DNA of 64,000 bases from Halicephalobus mephisto (lineage: Eukaryota > Nematoda > Chromadorea > Rhabditida > Panagrolaimidae). The position numbers were made by a program, and so were the translations under genes. The DNA is taken from the NCBI GenBank assembly GCA_009193035.1, contig SWDT01000224.1, forward strand, positions 364,681-428,680, written 5' to 3'. The first letter of the stretch is position 1; each line of letters starts with the position of its first letter. The notes beneath the pieces were generated by a model that did no database searches, was not told the DNA's origin, and saw only the letters and a list, made by a program, of their open reading frames with translations. Of this stretch, positions 11,341-22,908 are shown piece by piece.

Positions 11341-13436
11341 TCGTTCTTTTCAGCGCTGTTTTATACCGAAGTATTAGGATCATCGGCCAATAATCAGTGA
11401 ATCTCTGTTGCATTCTTCACGTACGAATTTCCTCTGATATCATAATCAATTCTCCTTTTAGCATCATTATTTTCTACAATGTTCTGTTGGGTGTTGGCTA
11501 TACCTTGTATTTTCTGCAGATATCTTGATGCACTAAATACAAGTTCAAAGTTCACCTAGGAATTATTTCTGATAAACAGGTTGCAAGAAATTGTCAATAC
11601 TTTTATAACTTTTTACTTTTCTGAATTACATTATAATGTAAAACCTTTTTCTTGTTTGCGCATTAATTGAAGTTATCCAACTTCTTGTCTATAATCTAAT
11701 TTAGTATTCAATCAAAGTTGTTACCTTATGTATATGCGGGGTCAATTCTATTACGGACAGCCAACAACATGGACTGTTCTTTAATGAATTTTCGGAAACC
11801 TGAAGGCCTGTAGTTCTCGAGTAATTGTCGGTTTTCTGTAGTTGGAAGTCTCTGCATTACCGGAATTGCAATTAGCTTTGTACTTAATCTTTCACAGAAT
11901 GAAAAAACTTGGGGTAATTTTTATGAAAAACATGGCTCATATTTTATACTTTTATGAAAGCCGGTGACTCACATTTTATGAGTTAAAGAGAAGAGTTCAT
12001 TTTTCTTTAAATTGAGCCAATAAAATTCCCCAAGCTCTGATTAAACCAACTTTTAATTTTTTAGAAATAGTTATTAGCCGTTAGACGAGTTAAATAAGTT
12101 CGTAGTCGAGGGATGAATCAAACATTGCCCATAGCAGTATCACCGCCCTTCCATCCTAGGGGTTTTTTGCTTTTAATTCTGAGAACATAGTCAAGAAACG
12201 ATCATAACGCGTCCGAAGCTTGATTCATTCTCCGAACGCGAGTCTTAATGGCCCTTAAGGAAACAAACCAAGCTGTCCAACTCGGTCACACGCTAAAAAC
12301 GTGAGTCCAGCATCACAGCTCTAAGTTATTATTTTCTAAGAAGTTTTTTGAAACGTATTTTCCCCATCTGCCAAATGAAAAAAACACTCAAAAAGCCATG
12401 GGAAATTACATTACAAGCGATAAAATTATCGTTTGGTGGGGCCAGAGTTGAATAACTAGGTTTGTCCTCTTAATCTGATGATATTTAGCCTACGACCTAA
12501 GCAGTCACTTTTATAACTAATAGCGATACCCCTGAGAACTATGTCAAATTAGTCAATTTCCGAAAGGTTAATTTCTCATTGTCTATCAGTTTTTGGATGC
12601 TGGTTGTGCACCTGAACACTCTCCATTTCACTTCCGCATTAAGGCCATGTAGATTATCCCCGGTGTTTATCCATTGTTTACTGAAAATCTGCACGTCTTC
12701 TCGTAAATTACAGTCTGTCAAACTACAATTTAGGTGGACTAATTGTGTAATTACCAGGAAGTTGAACTCTTGTTCCTTCGTCAACTACTTGTCGTTTATG
12801 GGAAAGTATAGTTGCGCTTATTTGTTAATGTAGCTGTAATGAGTGGTAACTTACTTTTGTTGTGGAGCCAAAGGGACCATTTCCTCAGAAATACGTCTCG
12901 GGCAAAGGTAGTACTTTCGTCACTATTTCATTTCGATCGTTGTCCCCATCCTAGGATCACCCTATTTTCCCATTGTAGTTGACATCAATGCGATTCTTTG
13001 TTAATGACATCATAAAACGCGTTATTTGGGTGTATCTACTTTCTTTCCTGTTATCAATTTTTGGGCACAGAAAATTCTCTACAAAAGTCAGAAATCGAGA
13101 TTCCATTTCCATTTTTGATAGGAAAAACCCACTCGGAAATCCTCCATTTTATTTGTACTTTTTTATTCTATGTGGTAATTTTAATTTAGAGTTATTATTG
13201 TAAACTTCAATCCATACTTCTACCCCGTAATAAATATCAGAAGTCTTGGCTTTAAAATTAACCTGGATTCATTCAAAATGACGCCACTTGTTTGAAATTT
13301 TATTAACACAAATGGTTAACAGCCAAAGTAATACGGTTAAGCTTATTATATTTTACCAGTCTAATTGATAAACTTTAACCCCGCGAATATATTTTTAGTA
13401 ATATTTTGGGATAATGAAATTTTTTTCAGTTGTAAA
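11341..13436. other. 2.1-kb intergenic region with one F-box relic
   Basis: This gap lies between the secreted orphan and the zinc-finger gene. Apart from the FBA2-like fragment listed at 12539-12784, I see no family match. A poly-pyrimidine stretch ending in TTTTTTTCAG just before the zinc-finger ATG is the likely trans-splice or 5' UTR acceptor for that gene. Confidence 0.4.
12539..12784 (-). pseudogene. Possible FBA2-type F-box gene fragment
   Basis: An 81-codon minus-strand frame contains LVHLNC, then NLRE-D-VQIF, KQWI and LHGLNAEV in order. This matches the core of the nematode F-box-associated FBA2 domain, where LLxLNC is followed by L-T-x-x-DLNxFLKxWIxG and LxxLxIE. No F-box with its usual FPLLxLP start is visible upstream and the frame is closed on both sides, so it looks like a truncated relic. 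The match is by eye and partial; chance resemblance is possible. Confidence 0.35.
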
Positions 13437-14058
13437 ATGCTTGCAAATCCATACAACTTTATGGCCAACTTCACACCGAATCTAATTTTCCCACAACTCA
13501 TCAGTGACATCCCAATGCCTAATAACTTTGTCAACTTTTACTTTGATCAAGCACAGACCGTGATTCAAGATGAACAGCAGAAATTGATTGAGAGAGAACA
13601 AAAGATGGTGTCGGATATGCTGAGGATAGCGATAGAACAACAGCAAGCCGCCATGGCTAAGACGAATGAGACCCCGACTCCTACACAACCTGTCTCTAGG
13701 AAGTCCTCAGGAGCATCGACTTCACAGCAGAAAGTTTTCCAAAGACCCCATAAATGTGATGAATGCGGAAAAAAATTCCGATTCCACTCCAACTTGGTCG
13801 AGCACAGGACAGTCCACTTCGAAGGCTGTGACCACTACTTTGCCTGTCCCCTCTGTCCGAAGAAGTGTCGTCTGAAGGGGAACTTGAAGAAACACCTTCA
13901 CAGGCACTACGGTACTCAGGACGAAGTTGATCAGGTGAGTGGTTTTTCCAGGTGAAAATGGATTATGTGATGGATTTCAGGCTTGGCAATTGCTGTACGG
14001 AGGACACTCCCGAAGGATCCGGAGAGAAAATTCCCTCACATCTCATTTTTCTGTTTAG
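13437..14058 (+). CDS. C2H2 zinc-finger protein, two fingers
   Basis: Exons 13437-13934 and 13981-14058 encode 191 aa. Residues about 30-75 form a Gln- and charge-rich helical stretch, followed by a Ser/Thr-rich linker. Two adjacent C2H2 fingers follow: HKCDECGKKF with its H-x3-H pair, then FACPLCPKKC with H-x3-H. The C-terminus is short and basic. It is probably a DNA-binding transcription factor; two fingers alone do not allow ortholog assignment. The ATG lies 8 nt after a strong TTTTTTTCAG acceptor, which argues that this Met is the start and that the longer upstream open frame is an outron or 5' UTR. Confidence 0.8.
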
Positions 14059-15595
14059 ACTTTTATCAAATTAGCATTGTGAATGTTTAATTTTTATTTT
14101 CTGCATTGAACAATAAAAGTGTCGAATACTGCATGAGAAAATGCTTCATTTATCTTCGTTTCCATTTTTCCGTAGTTATAATCCTTCCTATTGAGAGAAA
14201 GATAAAAGATAACGGAAGTAATTAATTACTGTAACTTATGGCGCCAGTTTTCTTTTGCAGTTGGCGTTATCAGGAAATTCGAACTACAGCAGTATCCGGT
14301 AAACTTAGGATTTAAACAAGAAGATCAATGAAAAGATTCGCATAAGGATGATAAAGCTTACTTTCTCCTTTGTGATGTCAAAGGAGATTTCAACATTAAG
14401 TCTTCCTATGTATTTAGCACCACGCCCTGATTTATGAATCATCAAAGTTATAAAGTAGCTGAAATTACTCGACGATTGAGGATGCGAACTTTCATATTTG
14501 CTGACGTCGATTAAATGATTTCATTTTCCTCGAAGATTAGGCTCCATCTAAGGTGTGTTATGGAATATCATCATGATGATCGAGAGGAACACCCTTTTTC
14601 GTCGGTGAAATCATAAACACTAAACAGGAAATGACTGATGGAGATAAAAAGCAAACTTTGATGAGAAAAGTAAAGCTGTGACCTCCCATGGAGAAGAAGT
14701 TGCAAGGGATTCGTTGGATATGAGACGTGAATTGATTTTTTTGATAAGGGAAATAGCATGTTGGATCTAACGAAAGAAGATAAGAGTTTCAGAGACGTGA
14801 GAACTTTCGTACTAAAAGAGTAATACCCAGACTAAATCGGGAGATTTGACGTTTGATTTCGGGACAATAGAATACCAAAAAGTCATTATTGATCTTTCCG
14901 TAGAAACAAATAGTCAGGTCTACGGATCTGGAGGTACTTTTATGTCAGTAAAACCTCGCAGATGGTAAGTAATTTAAAGAGATCACAAGGGATTAGAAAT
15001 ATAATTTGAATTTTTTATGCACTAAAGTTTACTAAAATAAATAAGAAGGAAATGACAAGTTCACCAGCCCTGGTAAAGGTCGACATATTTCTGATGAAAA
15101 TTAAAAAAGAAAGATACAAAAGGAATTTTTAAACAGATACAAAGCATCCGAATTTGAACTTCATTAATGTAGTTGTATATAATGCACTCATCTGTAAAAT
15201 TACAAGTCCACTATACTGTTGGAATTAAGACAGTTAACTTTAAGAACATAATTAATAATTGTTGGAGTAACTTTAACCTGCTTGAGTTTTCTTTGTCATT
15301 TTGTAAACAGAAAAATCAACCATTCAGATGAAGACAATTTCAATTTGTTGGACGGGAACCTACTTTAGTACCTTACTGTATATCACAGATGAAATCTCAC
15401 ATTTTCGTCATACAGAGCACAGCTCTTGGTAATTATACTTTTGCACTCTCTGAAACAGCATAATCACAAATGAAGAAAAGTAAAAATACCAAATACAGAG
15501 AATTTCTGATTAACTATTTACCAAAAGTTAATTACAAGTCTTGAGCAGCTGGAAAATGCGAGATTAGTTTTATTTGATATAATAATCATATTAAA
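14059..15595. other. Intergenic region, nothing recognised
   Basis: This 1.5-kb AT-rich region lies between the zinc-finger gene and the chemoreceptor. AATAAA sits just after the zinc-finger stop, near 14111-14116. I see no convincing exon, RNA gene or repeat in the rest. Confidence 0.4.
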
Positions 15596-16641
15596 ATGCC
15601 GCAAATATCGCTTTACATGGAATTGGACTTGATCCTATTCTGTATAGAGATCATAGTCTTGGTTTTACACTTCATGTTACTCTACTTCTTGATCCAGATG
15701 AGGAGGAAGAACAAATCCTACCAATCGCCGTTTTATATCGTGACTATTTTTATTTTTATCAATGACATCATCTACGTTATAAATGTTAGTCAATTCTTTT
15801 AGAAACGCTTGAATTTGCCTAAGGAAGATTTCAGATGGATGTCTGTGCAAAGCTTGCCAGGTACAAGAACATGAGATTCCTCTATACCGACGACAGCTAC
15901 ATACCCACATTGGTTTACTTCATTTCCGCCTATACTTCCCATGCAGAGATCTTCGGCCATACTGTAATAGCCATCAATCGGTACGTTGTCTTTCGGGATA
16001 TGCTCAAAACCAACATAAATTGGTCGAAGAAGAAGACGATATGTGTTTTGTGTGGGTTGATATTGCTTCCATTTGGACTCCAGGGCTACAGACTGTTCTT
16101 TCGCTGCAAATACACTTTCTCAGACTCTGGAGAGAACACAATAACCTACATAAACCCAGTAGTTGCAAAGATAGTGAGTTATGTCAATTTGAATGTTTAT
16201 ATAATAAATGTAATCCCTCAACTGGTTGCGTCTGTGATGGCGTTTCTTGAGTACAGGAAATTTGCGGCAAAGAGGATTCATCTGAATGAACTCCAAAGAC
16301 ACGAATATAAGCTCTTCGGTAACATTTTATTTGGGTAGTCCTAATAAAGATACCTTTTAGTCCATTCCTTTTTAATGTTCGCATGCTTTGCGGGGAGAGT
16401 CATATATCAATTCCTTTTGCTCTTCGCCAGCTACACTAAAAATCAATCTCTCCTGAAATCCGCCCAAACATTCTTCCCTATCATTGGATCTACTTATTCC
16501 CTGCTAGGAAGTGTATTCTTGATGATTATCAGTAATCAAGTTCGTCATGACTTTCTCGTATTTTTCCGATTAAAAACCAACAGAGTTAATCCCGGCACGA
16601 CCAGTTTAGATTTGCTGAGAGCGAGTTCCTATGTTATGTGA
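15596..16641 (+). CDS. Serpentine chemoreceptor (SRG-like GPCR)
   Basis: Exons 15596-15784, 15835-16318 and 16361-16641 encode 317 aa. Seven hydrophobic segments are visible: two in exon 1, three in exon 2 and two in exon 3. At the end of TM3 there is AINRY, the equivalent of the DRY motif. TM7 ends with SNQVRHDF, as in the SRG superfamily. Such receptors act in the cilia of chemosensory neurons. The nematode sr families diverge quickly, so SRG is the best guess and SRV or SRX are alternatives. The exon 1 donor is GTTAGT and exon 2 starts with ATG, so exon 1 could be missed; it carries TM1-2 and keeps frame. Confidence 0.8.
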
Positions 16642-16775
16642 TTAAGAAAATTCTTTATTTGCATACTGTGTGTAATTTATGTAGTTCAATAAACAGAATT
16701 ATCTATAAGAAAACACCAAAAAGTGTAGGAATTAGACGAAAGCACAAAACATGGATTCTAGTTGACTGAAGACAA

Positions 16776-18521
16776 TCATGTGACTTTGAGTTTCTGAGCG
16801 GGAATTGAAGTTTGGATAACCGGTATAACGAAAGAAGTCACGTGGTGAGTGACGAAAATAGCAATTAAAATGAGTAAAGTTGAGGCAGCGAGAAGAAATA
16901 CATAAACATCTAAATTGTGGAGGATAACGGTGTTCATCGTTGCTCCAGGAAGGTCGAATTCCGGGAATGATTTGAATTTCGCCACATATTCTACCCAGTT
17001 GATGAATTTTTGTCTTGGTGAATCTGGGAAAGCATCTAGTTTTGCCTTTAGCACATGAGAGTTTTTCCGTATTCTAAAATAGCAATATGAATCATAAAGA
17101 TGAAATTAAAATTTTCACCTTGGGTTATAAAGCACCTGTTTCAAAGCTCTAATTAGATTTTCTTGAGATAGTGAAGTTATTTCCAAAGTCATCCCTATTC
17201 CTCGGTGTTGGAAAACAGCTGAGTTGTACTGTTGATCCGCAAACAAAGGACAGGAGATGGTAGGCACAGCGAACTTGACGGCTTCGATCAGGCTGTTCCT
17301 TCCTCCATGTGTGATGAAAGCCTTCGTCTTCGGATGAGCGAGGATGGATGTCTGATGAAGCCACTTGAACGGGTGCAAGTTGGGGTACCGGTCGATGATG
17401 TCAAAGTAGTCCGACTGGTTCCTGTCGTACTTGAGGACGAACTCGATCTCGGGGAATTTGGAGAAAGCGTTGAAGAGGTTCAACTTCAGGTCACGGGGCA
17501 AGGTAGAAAGGTCTACTTGGCTTCCCCAGGAAAAGAGCACAACTCCGTGTTTGGCGTTGAGCATAATGGATTCAAGTTTCGGAGATAGCTTTTCTGGAGG
17601 GGCTACTGCCAGACCTCCGATTTTGACGACTTTGCTTGTCGTCAATCTGGCGATGTCAACTAGTTCATGGCCGTTCGTGATCACGAGATCCACTTCCCGG
17701 ATCATCTGTCTCAGGTTGTACTTCCCTTTACCGTATTCCTTGTCTAGTAGTTCCTGGGTAGTCTCGAGAACGTAGTCTCCATTGAACAAAGCGTATTTAA
17801 TCTCTTTATACACTGCCTGAAGCCGCTTCCAGAAGCTCAAGTTGGGAGCAGCCGCATCTCCGTTGAAGATGTAAGTGTTATAGCTCCTTTGAATCGGGAT
17901 CCCAAATATCCTTTCTTGTTGATCGTGTAACGGCATCGGTGAAGTTATTATGACCGCTTCAATTCCGAGCATCTTGAATAAAACTAGAGAACAAACATCT
18001 ACTTCCGCTCCAATGGCGACATCAAAGTGTTCTTCTTTGAGTAGATTCTTGTATTCGTTATTCGATAGGACATCTGAGTACGGATGATTAATTCAGTGTC
18101 ATATGTTAAATTTTCTCACCTTTGCACATGGTTGCTGCAGAATTGGCGAATAATTTCAAACCATGGTCATCATAAGCAGTCTTGTTCATGAACACAGCTT
18201 GAATCGCATCTTGTTGCGAATTTTTCTCTGTCTTTGCAACGGATGAATGAACATAAGTGACTTGAGCGTACTTGGCATTGACTTTTGAAATTGGACGTAA
18301 CTCATGAATAGCCAATCTCTGAACTTTGTCTTAAGTGATGAAAATTACTTTAAACTTACGACATAGTGACCTTCTTGAGCCAGAATATCCGCCAGATGTT
18401 TCTGAAAGGAAACATGGGAATAAGCTATGTTTTGTGCCGTTAGTAATATCCTCAACTTCGACCCTGAAGAACTCGGAGTAGCATGAAATAAGAAAAATAA
18501 AAGTAACCAAGGTCTAGTCAT
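16776..18521 (-). CDS. UDP-glycosyltransferase (UGT)
   Basis: Four exons (18360-18521, 18120-18318, 17119-18073, 16776-17073) encode 537 aa, normal for a UGT. The signal peptide is MTRPWLLLFFLFHATPSSSG. An in-frame Met 18 codons upstream (18575) is an alternative start. The C-terminal half has the UGT signature with THGGRNSLIEA and PLFADQQYNS, which binds UDP-sugar. A single transmembrane helix and short cytosolic tail close the protein, so it is an ER-lumenal type I membrane enzyme. It transfers sugar from UDP-glucose or UDP-glucuronate to lipophilic compounds for detoxification. The N-terminal acceptor-binding half is divergent, as usual. It lies in the same region as a P-glycoprotein, but no common regulation is evident. 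Confidence 0.92.
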
Positions 18522-20263
18522 TTTGAGCAGTCCCAAAACTTGGGTCACAAGTTGGCAAAAGTGATCACAGGCCATTTATATGCATCTCTTAAGAGATCTG
18601 TGATCAGACATAAGACTCTCATCATCCAACTGATAACAACATTTCTGTACAGTTGGCAGTAACATGTTTTCCCCATCAGGAGTCTGTTTGAACAGATATT
18701 GAAGAACGGTACGGACTACAAAATGGGCACATCTGTGACTGGAATGGGAAGATAGACTCCATTCGAAAAACAATTCCATCGGAATTAGACAAAACAATCT
18801 TGCTGGTAAGTTCGGAGTATTTGCGCACTTGCTGTGTTCGTCGCTCGATCAGAAACGAAATTCCATTGTTAAAACACTGAATTATAACAATAATCACTGC
18901 AGTAAAACTCGAATCTTGGTCCCACCACACAAACGTTTATCGCTCCTGCTGTAGTTTCCAATGGATTTTGAATTCTTTTCCAATTCTGTTATACCTGGTT
19001 GATAAAGGAAGATAGAAGCTCTATTTCGTAAATTTTGCGAGAAAATAACAAGTTTGAGTGAAATTGTGTTGGACTCATTCTCAGCGTGTCGGGACCAAGA
19101 TTGGACACCCAGGTCTCGTTCTTTAATTTTAGAAAATTGAATCGCATGGTGATCCGGTGAGAGATAAATTGTATATTTCTTTGGAGATTTATTTTTCTTG
19201 AAAAACATCTCTGAATCAGTTTGAGAACTGGGACTTTGTCAAGTGTTTTATAAATTTTAATTACTCAAGTCATAGGTGAGAGCGTACAAATGTCACTTAT
19301 TTTGGGACCATTTTGATATAGTTTTCACCTTCAAACAATAATACGTCAGCATTTTTTTTATTAAATCTCCATAAGGAATTAAATACTATGGCAAGTTGGA
19401 TTTTGATAAGTTGGGAATAATTTTTACGTTTCAACTTTATTTTGATGTCTGTTGACTAGACCAGATTGTTCCCAATGACGGCATGTTAGAAATGTGTATT
19501 CTCAAGATGAAATTAACTCGATTCTAAGCTACGAGACATGCTCCGTTAGATTATGTCATTTTTAGTTGATTTTGTTGAAGTCACAAATTGATACTTATCC
19601 AATTCGGTAAGACTGTAATTTGAAGGCTTGACTGCCTTAAGGAGTAATTATCCAGATAGGGAACTGTCTAATTAATAGCTGCCCCTTTGCAAAAAAGTAA
19701 CCCATTTTTGTCTTGTTTCATCATCAAAGCCGTACTATCAGTAATTTCAAGTTGGATGAGCTTAATTAACGAACTGAAGGAATAAAATCCCTTAAATTAA
19801 CCTTTGAGTTTTTCTTTATTGGATTATATGCCATTTCACAATTTCTTTAATCCACTAACCCTAGTCTTCGGGACCACTGGAGTTGACGTAATGCCATCTC
19901 CAGTGCCGAAAGTCATCTCATCATTACAGGGAATTTAATAAAGATCAAATCACAAGAGATTTCCTCTGGTTTGGTTATTTATGACCTTCAGCTTCATCCT
20001 CTGTTTACCTGTGCGATTAATAACACTTTCTCTACCACTCTCTCTTTTTGTAGGTTATTGCTCTGTTCCAATGCTGCCATCCTCCAGGTCAAAGAACAAT
20101 CCCAGTGGATATTTTTTATATGTATTTAATATTTCTGTTGTTGGAGGTGTTCATATTTTTGGCGTCCACTCCCCCCTTTCCCATTTGCATTTCCTGTAAT
20201 CTACGTTTGTGATTTGCAATTCCGCTGTTGACCCTTTTTTTCCAGAGACATTCAGTGTCTGCA
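18522..20263. other. 1.7-kb intergenic region, no supported gene
   Basis: Two minus-strand open frames here (18894-19208 and 18676-18930) have unremarkable composition and no recognisable domain. I could not join them to a start or to each other with good splice sites. The last bases end in a TTTTTTTCCAG acceptor just before the ATG of the next gene. I see no RNA gene. Confidence 0.35.
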
Positions 20264-20877
20264 ATGCTTCTCCAGAGCTGCTTCATGATTGCATATTTAC
20301 TGGATTGTGTTTGTTGTTATTACTTGACGTCTATCGATGCCGCATTAAAATTCAAGAGGGTAAACAGGGATGGAACTTCGTTGCCGTTGGTGTATTTGAG
20401 GCAGTGGGATGTGATCAGACCAAATCCATACTTGGATACTGTAAAAGCAGGTGAGTTATCTGCTTATTTTTATTCCATATGTAGCTAAGAATTCCAGAGT
20501 GTTTTCAAACTGTGGACGAAAGTTCTTTCGAAAAAACAATTGTCGTCAGCGGGAGAATAAGTTCCAAGATCCTCGGCTGTCCTCTGAGGTTACCGAGCAA
20601 TATTTACGTTCGCATAATTGAAGCTAATTTTTCTGACAACATTGTATGTTTTTTCCGCATGAATGTTTTATACGGTAATATGGAGTTATAGGGGTTCATC
20701 CAACTCTTATCCGGGACGGATGTCGAGCACCTAGAACACACGTCGGGTAGAATCTACGAAAGGAAAGACGTCGAAACGGGTCCCTTCCTCGATCCTTTCG
20801 TCATTCTCCAGTTCAAAGCGACTTCGAAAGATGATTATCTTAGATTTGAAATTTTCCCAGTTTCACCATTACGGTGA
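20264..20877 (+). CDS. Small secreted protein, unknown family, three exons
   Basis: Three short exons (20264-20450, 20498-20643, 20692-20877) keep one frame across two GT-AG introns and give 172 aa. The N-terminus is a signal peptide (MLLQSCFMIAYLLDCVCCYYL). The mature part is beta-strand-like (TIVVSG, NIYVRIIEA, FIQLLSG, DPFVILQFKA, YLRFEIFPV) with few cysteines. I do not recognise the fold; a small transthyretin- or C2-like beta sandwich is possible but unproven. The ATG is 19 nt after a poly-pyrimidine TTTTTTTCCAG acceptor, suggesting trans-splicing. No long reading frame reveals this gene. Confidence 0.65.
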
Positions 20878-21377
20878 CTTAATGTGTTTTTTTATTTGCT
20901 CAACACTGCCTAAGAATAAAGTTGAATTTTTTGAAGAGGTTATTTCCAGGACAATGCCATTGAACCATAATGATTTAACAAGGTATCCAAATAAGGATTC
21001 TTACTGTGACCTCTCGATTTGAAATGAGTCCGATCTTTCTGGCCATATAAGTAAAATGCAGCAGAAAAAACAAGACCAATTTCAAAAAAGTTAATAACAG
21101 AAGTGGCAATCTCTGGGGATTCGAAAATTGGAATCAAACTTATCCTCTTAAGTGGTGCTGATTAGGAAACCTGACATTTTACGAATGTCAATTTGTCTAT
21201 CAAAAAAATAAAGTAGAAAATTTTCCTTACCCTTAATTTTGAAGGAAAAGTAAGGAAGATTAAACATTACAGGGCTTTGAGTCATTGACCTTTTCCGAAT
21301 GTATCATGATGACTGTTATTGTTCTAAAACAATTTTAAATAAAAACTAAAACGTCATTATTTACTTTTTCACATAAA
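20878..21377. other. Intergenic region, nothing recognised
   Basis: This AT-rich spacer lies between two plus-strand genes and contains AATAAA-like signals. I see no coding frame or RNA gene. Confidence 0.4.
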
Positions 21378-22389
21378 ATGGATAGGAAGGTAGTGTATTT
21401 GATTCTGCCACTTTGTATCATTTTTCAAAAATGTTGTGGGTTTTCCTGCGGAATACCTCCGGCATTTGGAGCCAGAGGACATGTGAGGAAATGGGTAGAC
21501 AATAAAGCCAGGGTAAGAAGAAAGAATCATTATTTGTTAAAAAGGTTGCCATTTTCAGATAATCCATGGCCAAGATGTCCTTCTTGGTCATCATCCCTGG
21601 CTTGTGAAAATACACTTTAGTCACGGTTTCAACTGCACAGGAACCATTATATCTAATGCCCACGTTCTGACTGCAAAGCATTGTATGGACAGCTATTATG
21701 GAGACCCTCAAGTTCTCTACGGCCACGTTGTTGTCGAAGAAATGCAGAAAGTTGATGTAGCTGCTATTCACTATCCTGGGGAAATTGAAGACGTTTTTGG
21801 GTCCGATATCGCTGTTTTGGAATTATCAGAGCCTTTGGAGTTCTCAGATCTGGTGGCTCCTATCTGTTTGTCTCGTTCAAATCAACTACAGGTGGATGAA
21901 ACTGCTGTAGTAGCTGGATTTGGGTTAATTTTTATAAAAGTTGGGAAAATTAGAGTTAATCAAGCAGAAGATGGAGAATTTGTGTCGGTGAATCCAGTAA
22001 ATGTTATAGGGATACCGACTTCTGTGGCACAATGGAACAAGGTCAGAATTATAGAGAGCACTGAGTGTCAATGCAAGTGCGAACGTAATCAAACAGGTGA
22101 GTTGATTTGTTAATAAATAATTAATTTCTGAAGAATTCTAGATCTCCGAACTCTGAATGAGATTTGCGCCGGAGATTTGATGACGGGGACGACTCTCGGG
22201 GATTCTGGAGGACCTCTGATGACATTGAAAAGGAATAGATGGATTCTGTCAGGAATAACATCGAGAGGCCGGTTATTTGTGAAGAAAAACAACAACACAG
22301 TTGTTTTCGACAAGGGAGTTTATACTGATGTTTCTTACTTTTGCGACTGGATCGAAGCAAAAACAAACAAATCGGTTAATTGTCATTAA
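21378..22389 (+). CDS. Secreted trypsin-like (S1) serine protease
   Basis: Exons 21378-21512, 21559-22096 and 22142-22389 encode 306 aa. A signal peptide and a pro-region of about 45 residues end in R-IIHG, which matches the R-IVGG zymogen activation site and falls exactly at the first exon junction. The catalytic triad is present: His in TAKHC (usually TAAHC), Asp in GSDIAVLEL, Ser in LGDSGGPL. The enzyme should therefore be active after cleavage. The C-terminal strand-helix with CDWIEA is family-typical. Nematode proteases of this type are secreted, often intestinal or digestive. The substrate-pocket residue cannot be called with confidence. Confidence 0.88.
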
Positions 22390-22908
22390 AATGAAATAAA
22401 CTTAATTCTAAAAATATCGATTCGAACACGAGCCAGTCAAAGGACTCATTTCCGTTATGGAACGTTCCTTTGTGACGAGTGTTTTCCTTTATCGATTGAT
22501 TGCGAATGTTTGTCGACAAAAATCCAGCAGAACTATTACATGAGACGGAATATCCAATACTGGTTAATTTCTCATTTCTTGATCTATTTGTATAGACAAT
22601 TCAAGTGATAATGTTTATATTCAGAAGGTTAGTTGTCGATCAAAGATCAAACTAACAATAGCGAAAAGCTGTGGTCAGACCATTGAACACTCAGTGTTCA
22701 ATTGGGCAATTAGCAGACAAAAGTAATTTCCACCTGATAAGAATAAACTCGAATTAATCCATACTTATGTCACAATCTGTTTGAGTTTCCATAGCTTGAG
22801 GATTATAGTGAACTGTATAAATGTCTTTCCACTCTGTTTCCACATGCTTATGTTTATTTATCGTGGACTTTTAATTTCCTCTCTTTTAGGTACGTCCAAG
22901 TATCAACA
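22390..22908. other. Intergenic region, nothing recognised
   Basis: This 0.5-kb spacer lies between the protease and the ABC transporter. It ends in a CTCTTTTAG acceptor shortly before the transporter ATG. I see no coding frame or RNA gene. Confidence 0.4.

Noticed and set aside
22415..22445. GTTCGAATC on the minus strand, tRNA-like
   Set aside because: No paired stems or A box upstream; only the B-box-like nonamer is present.
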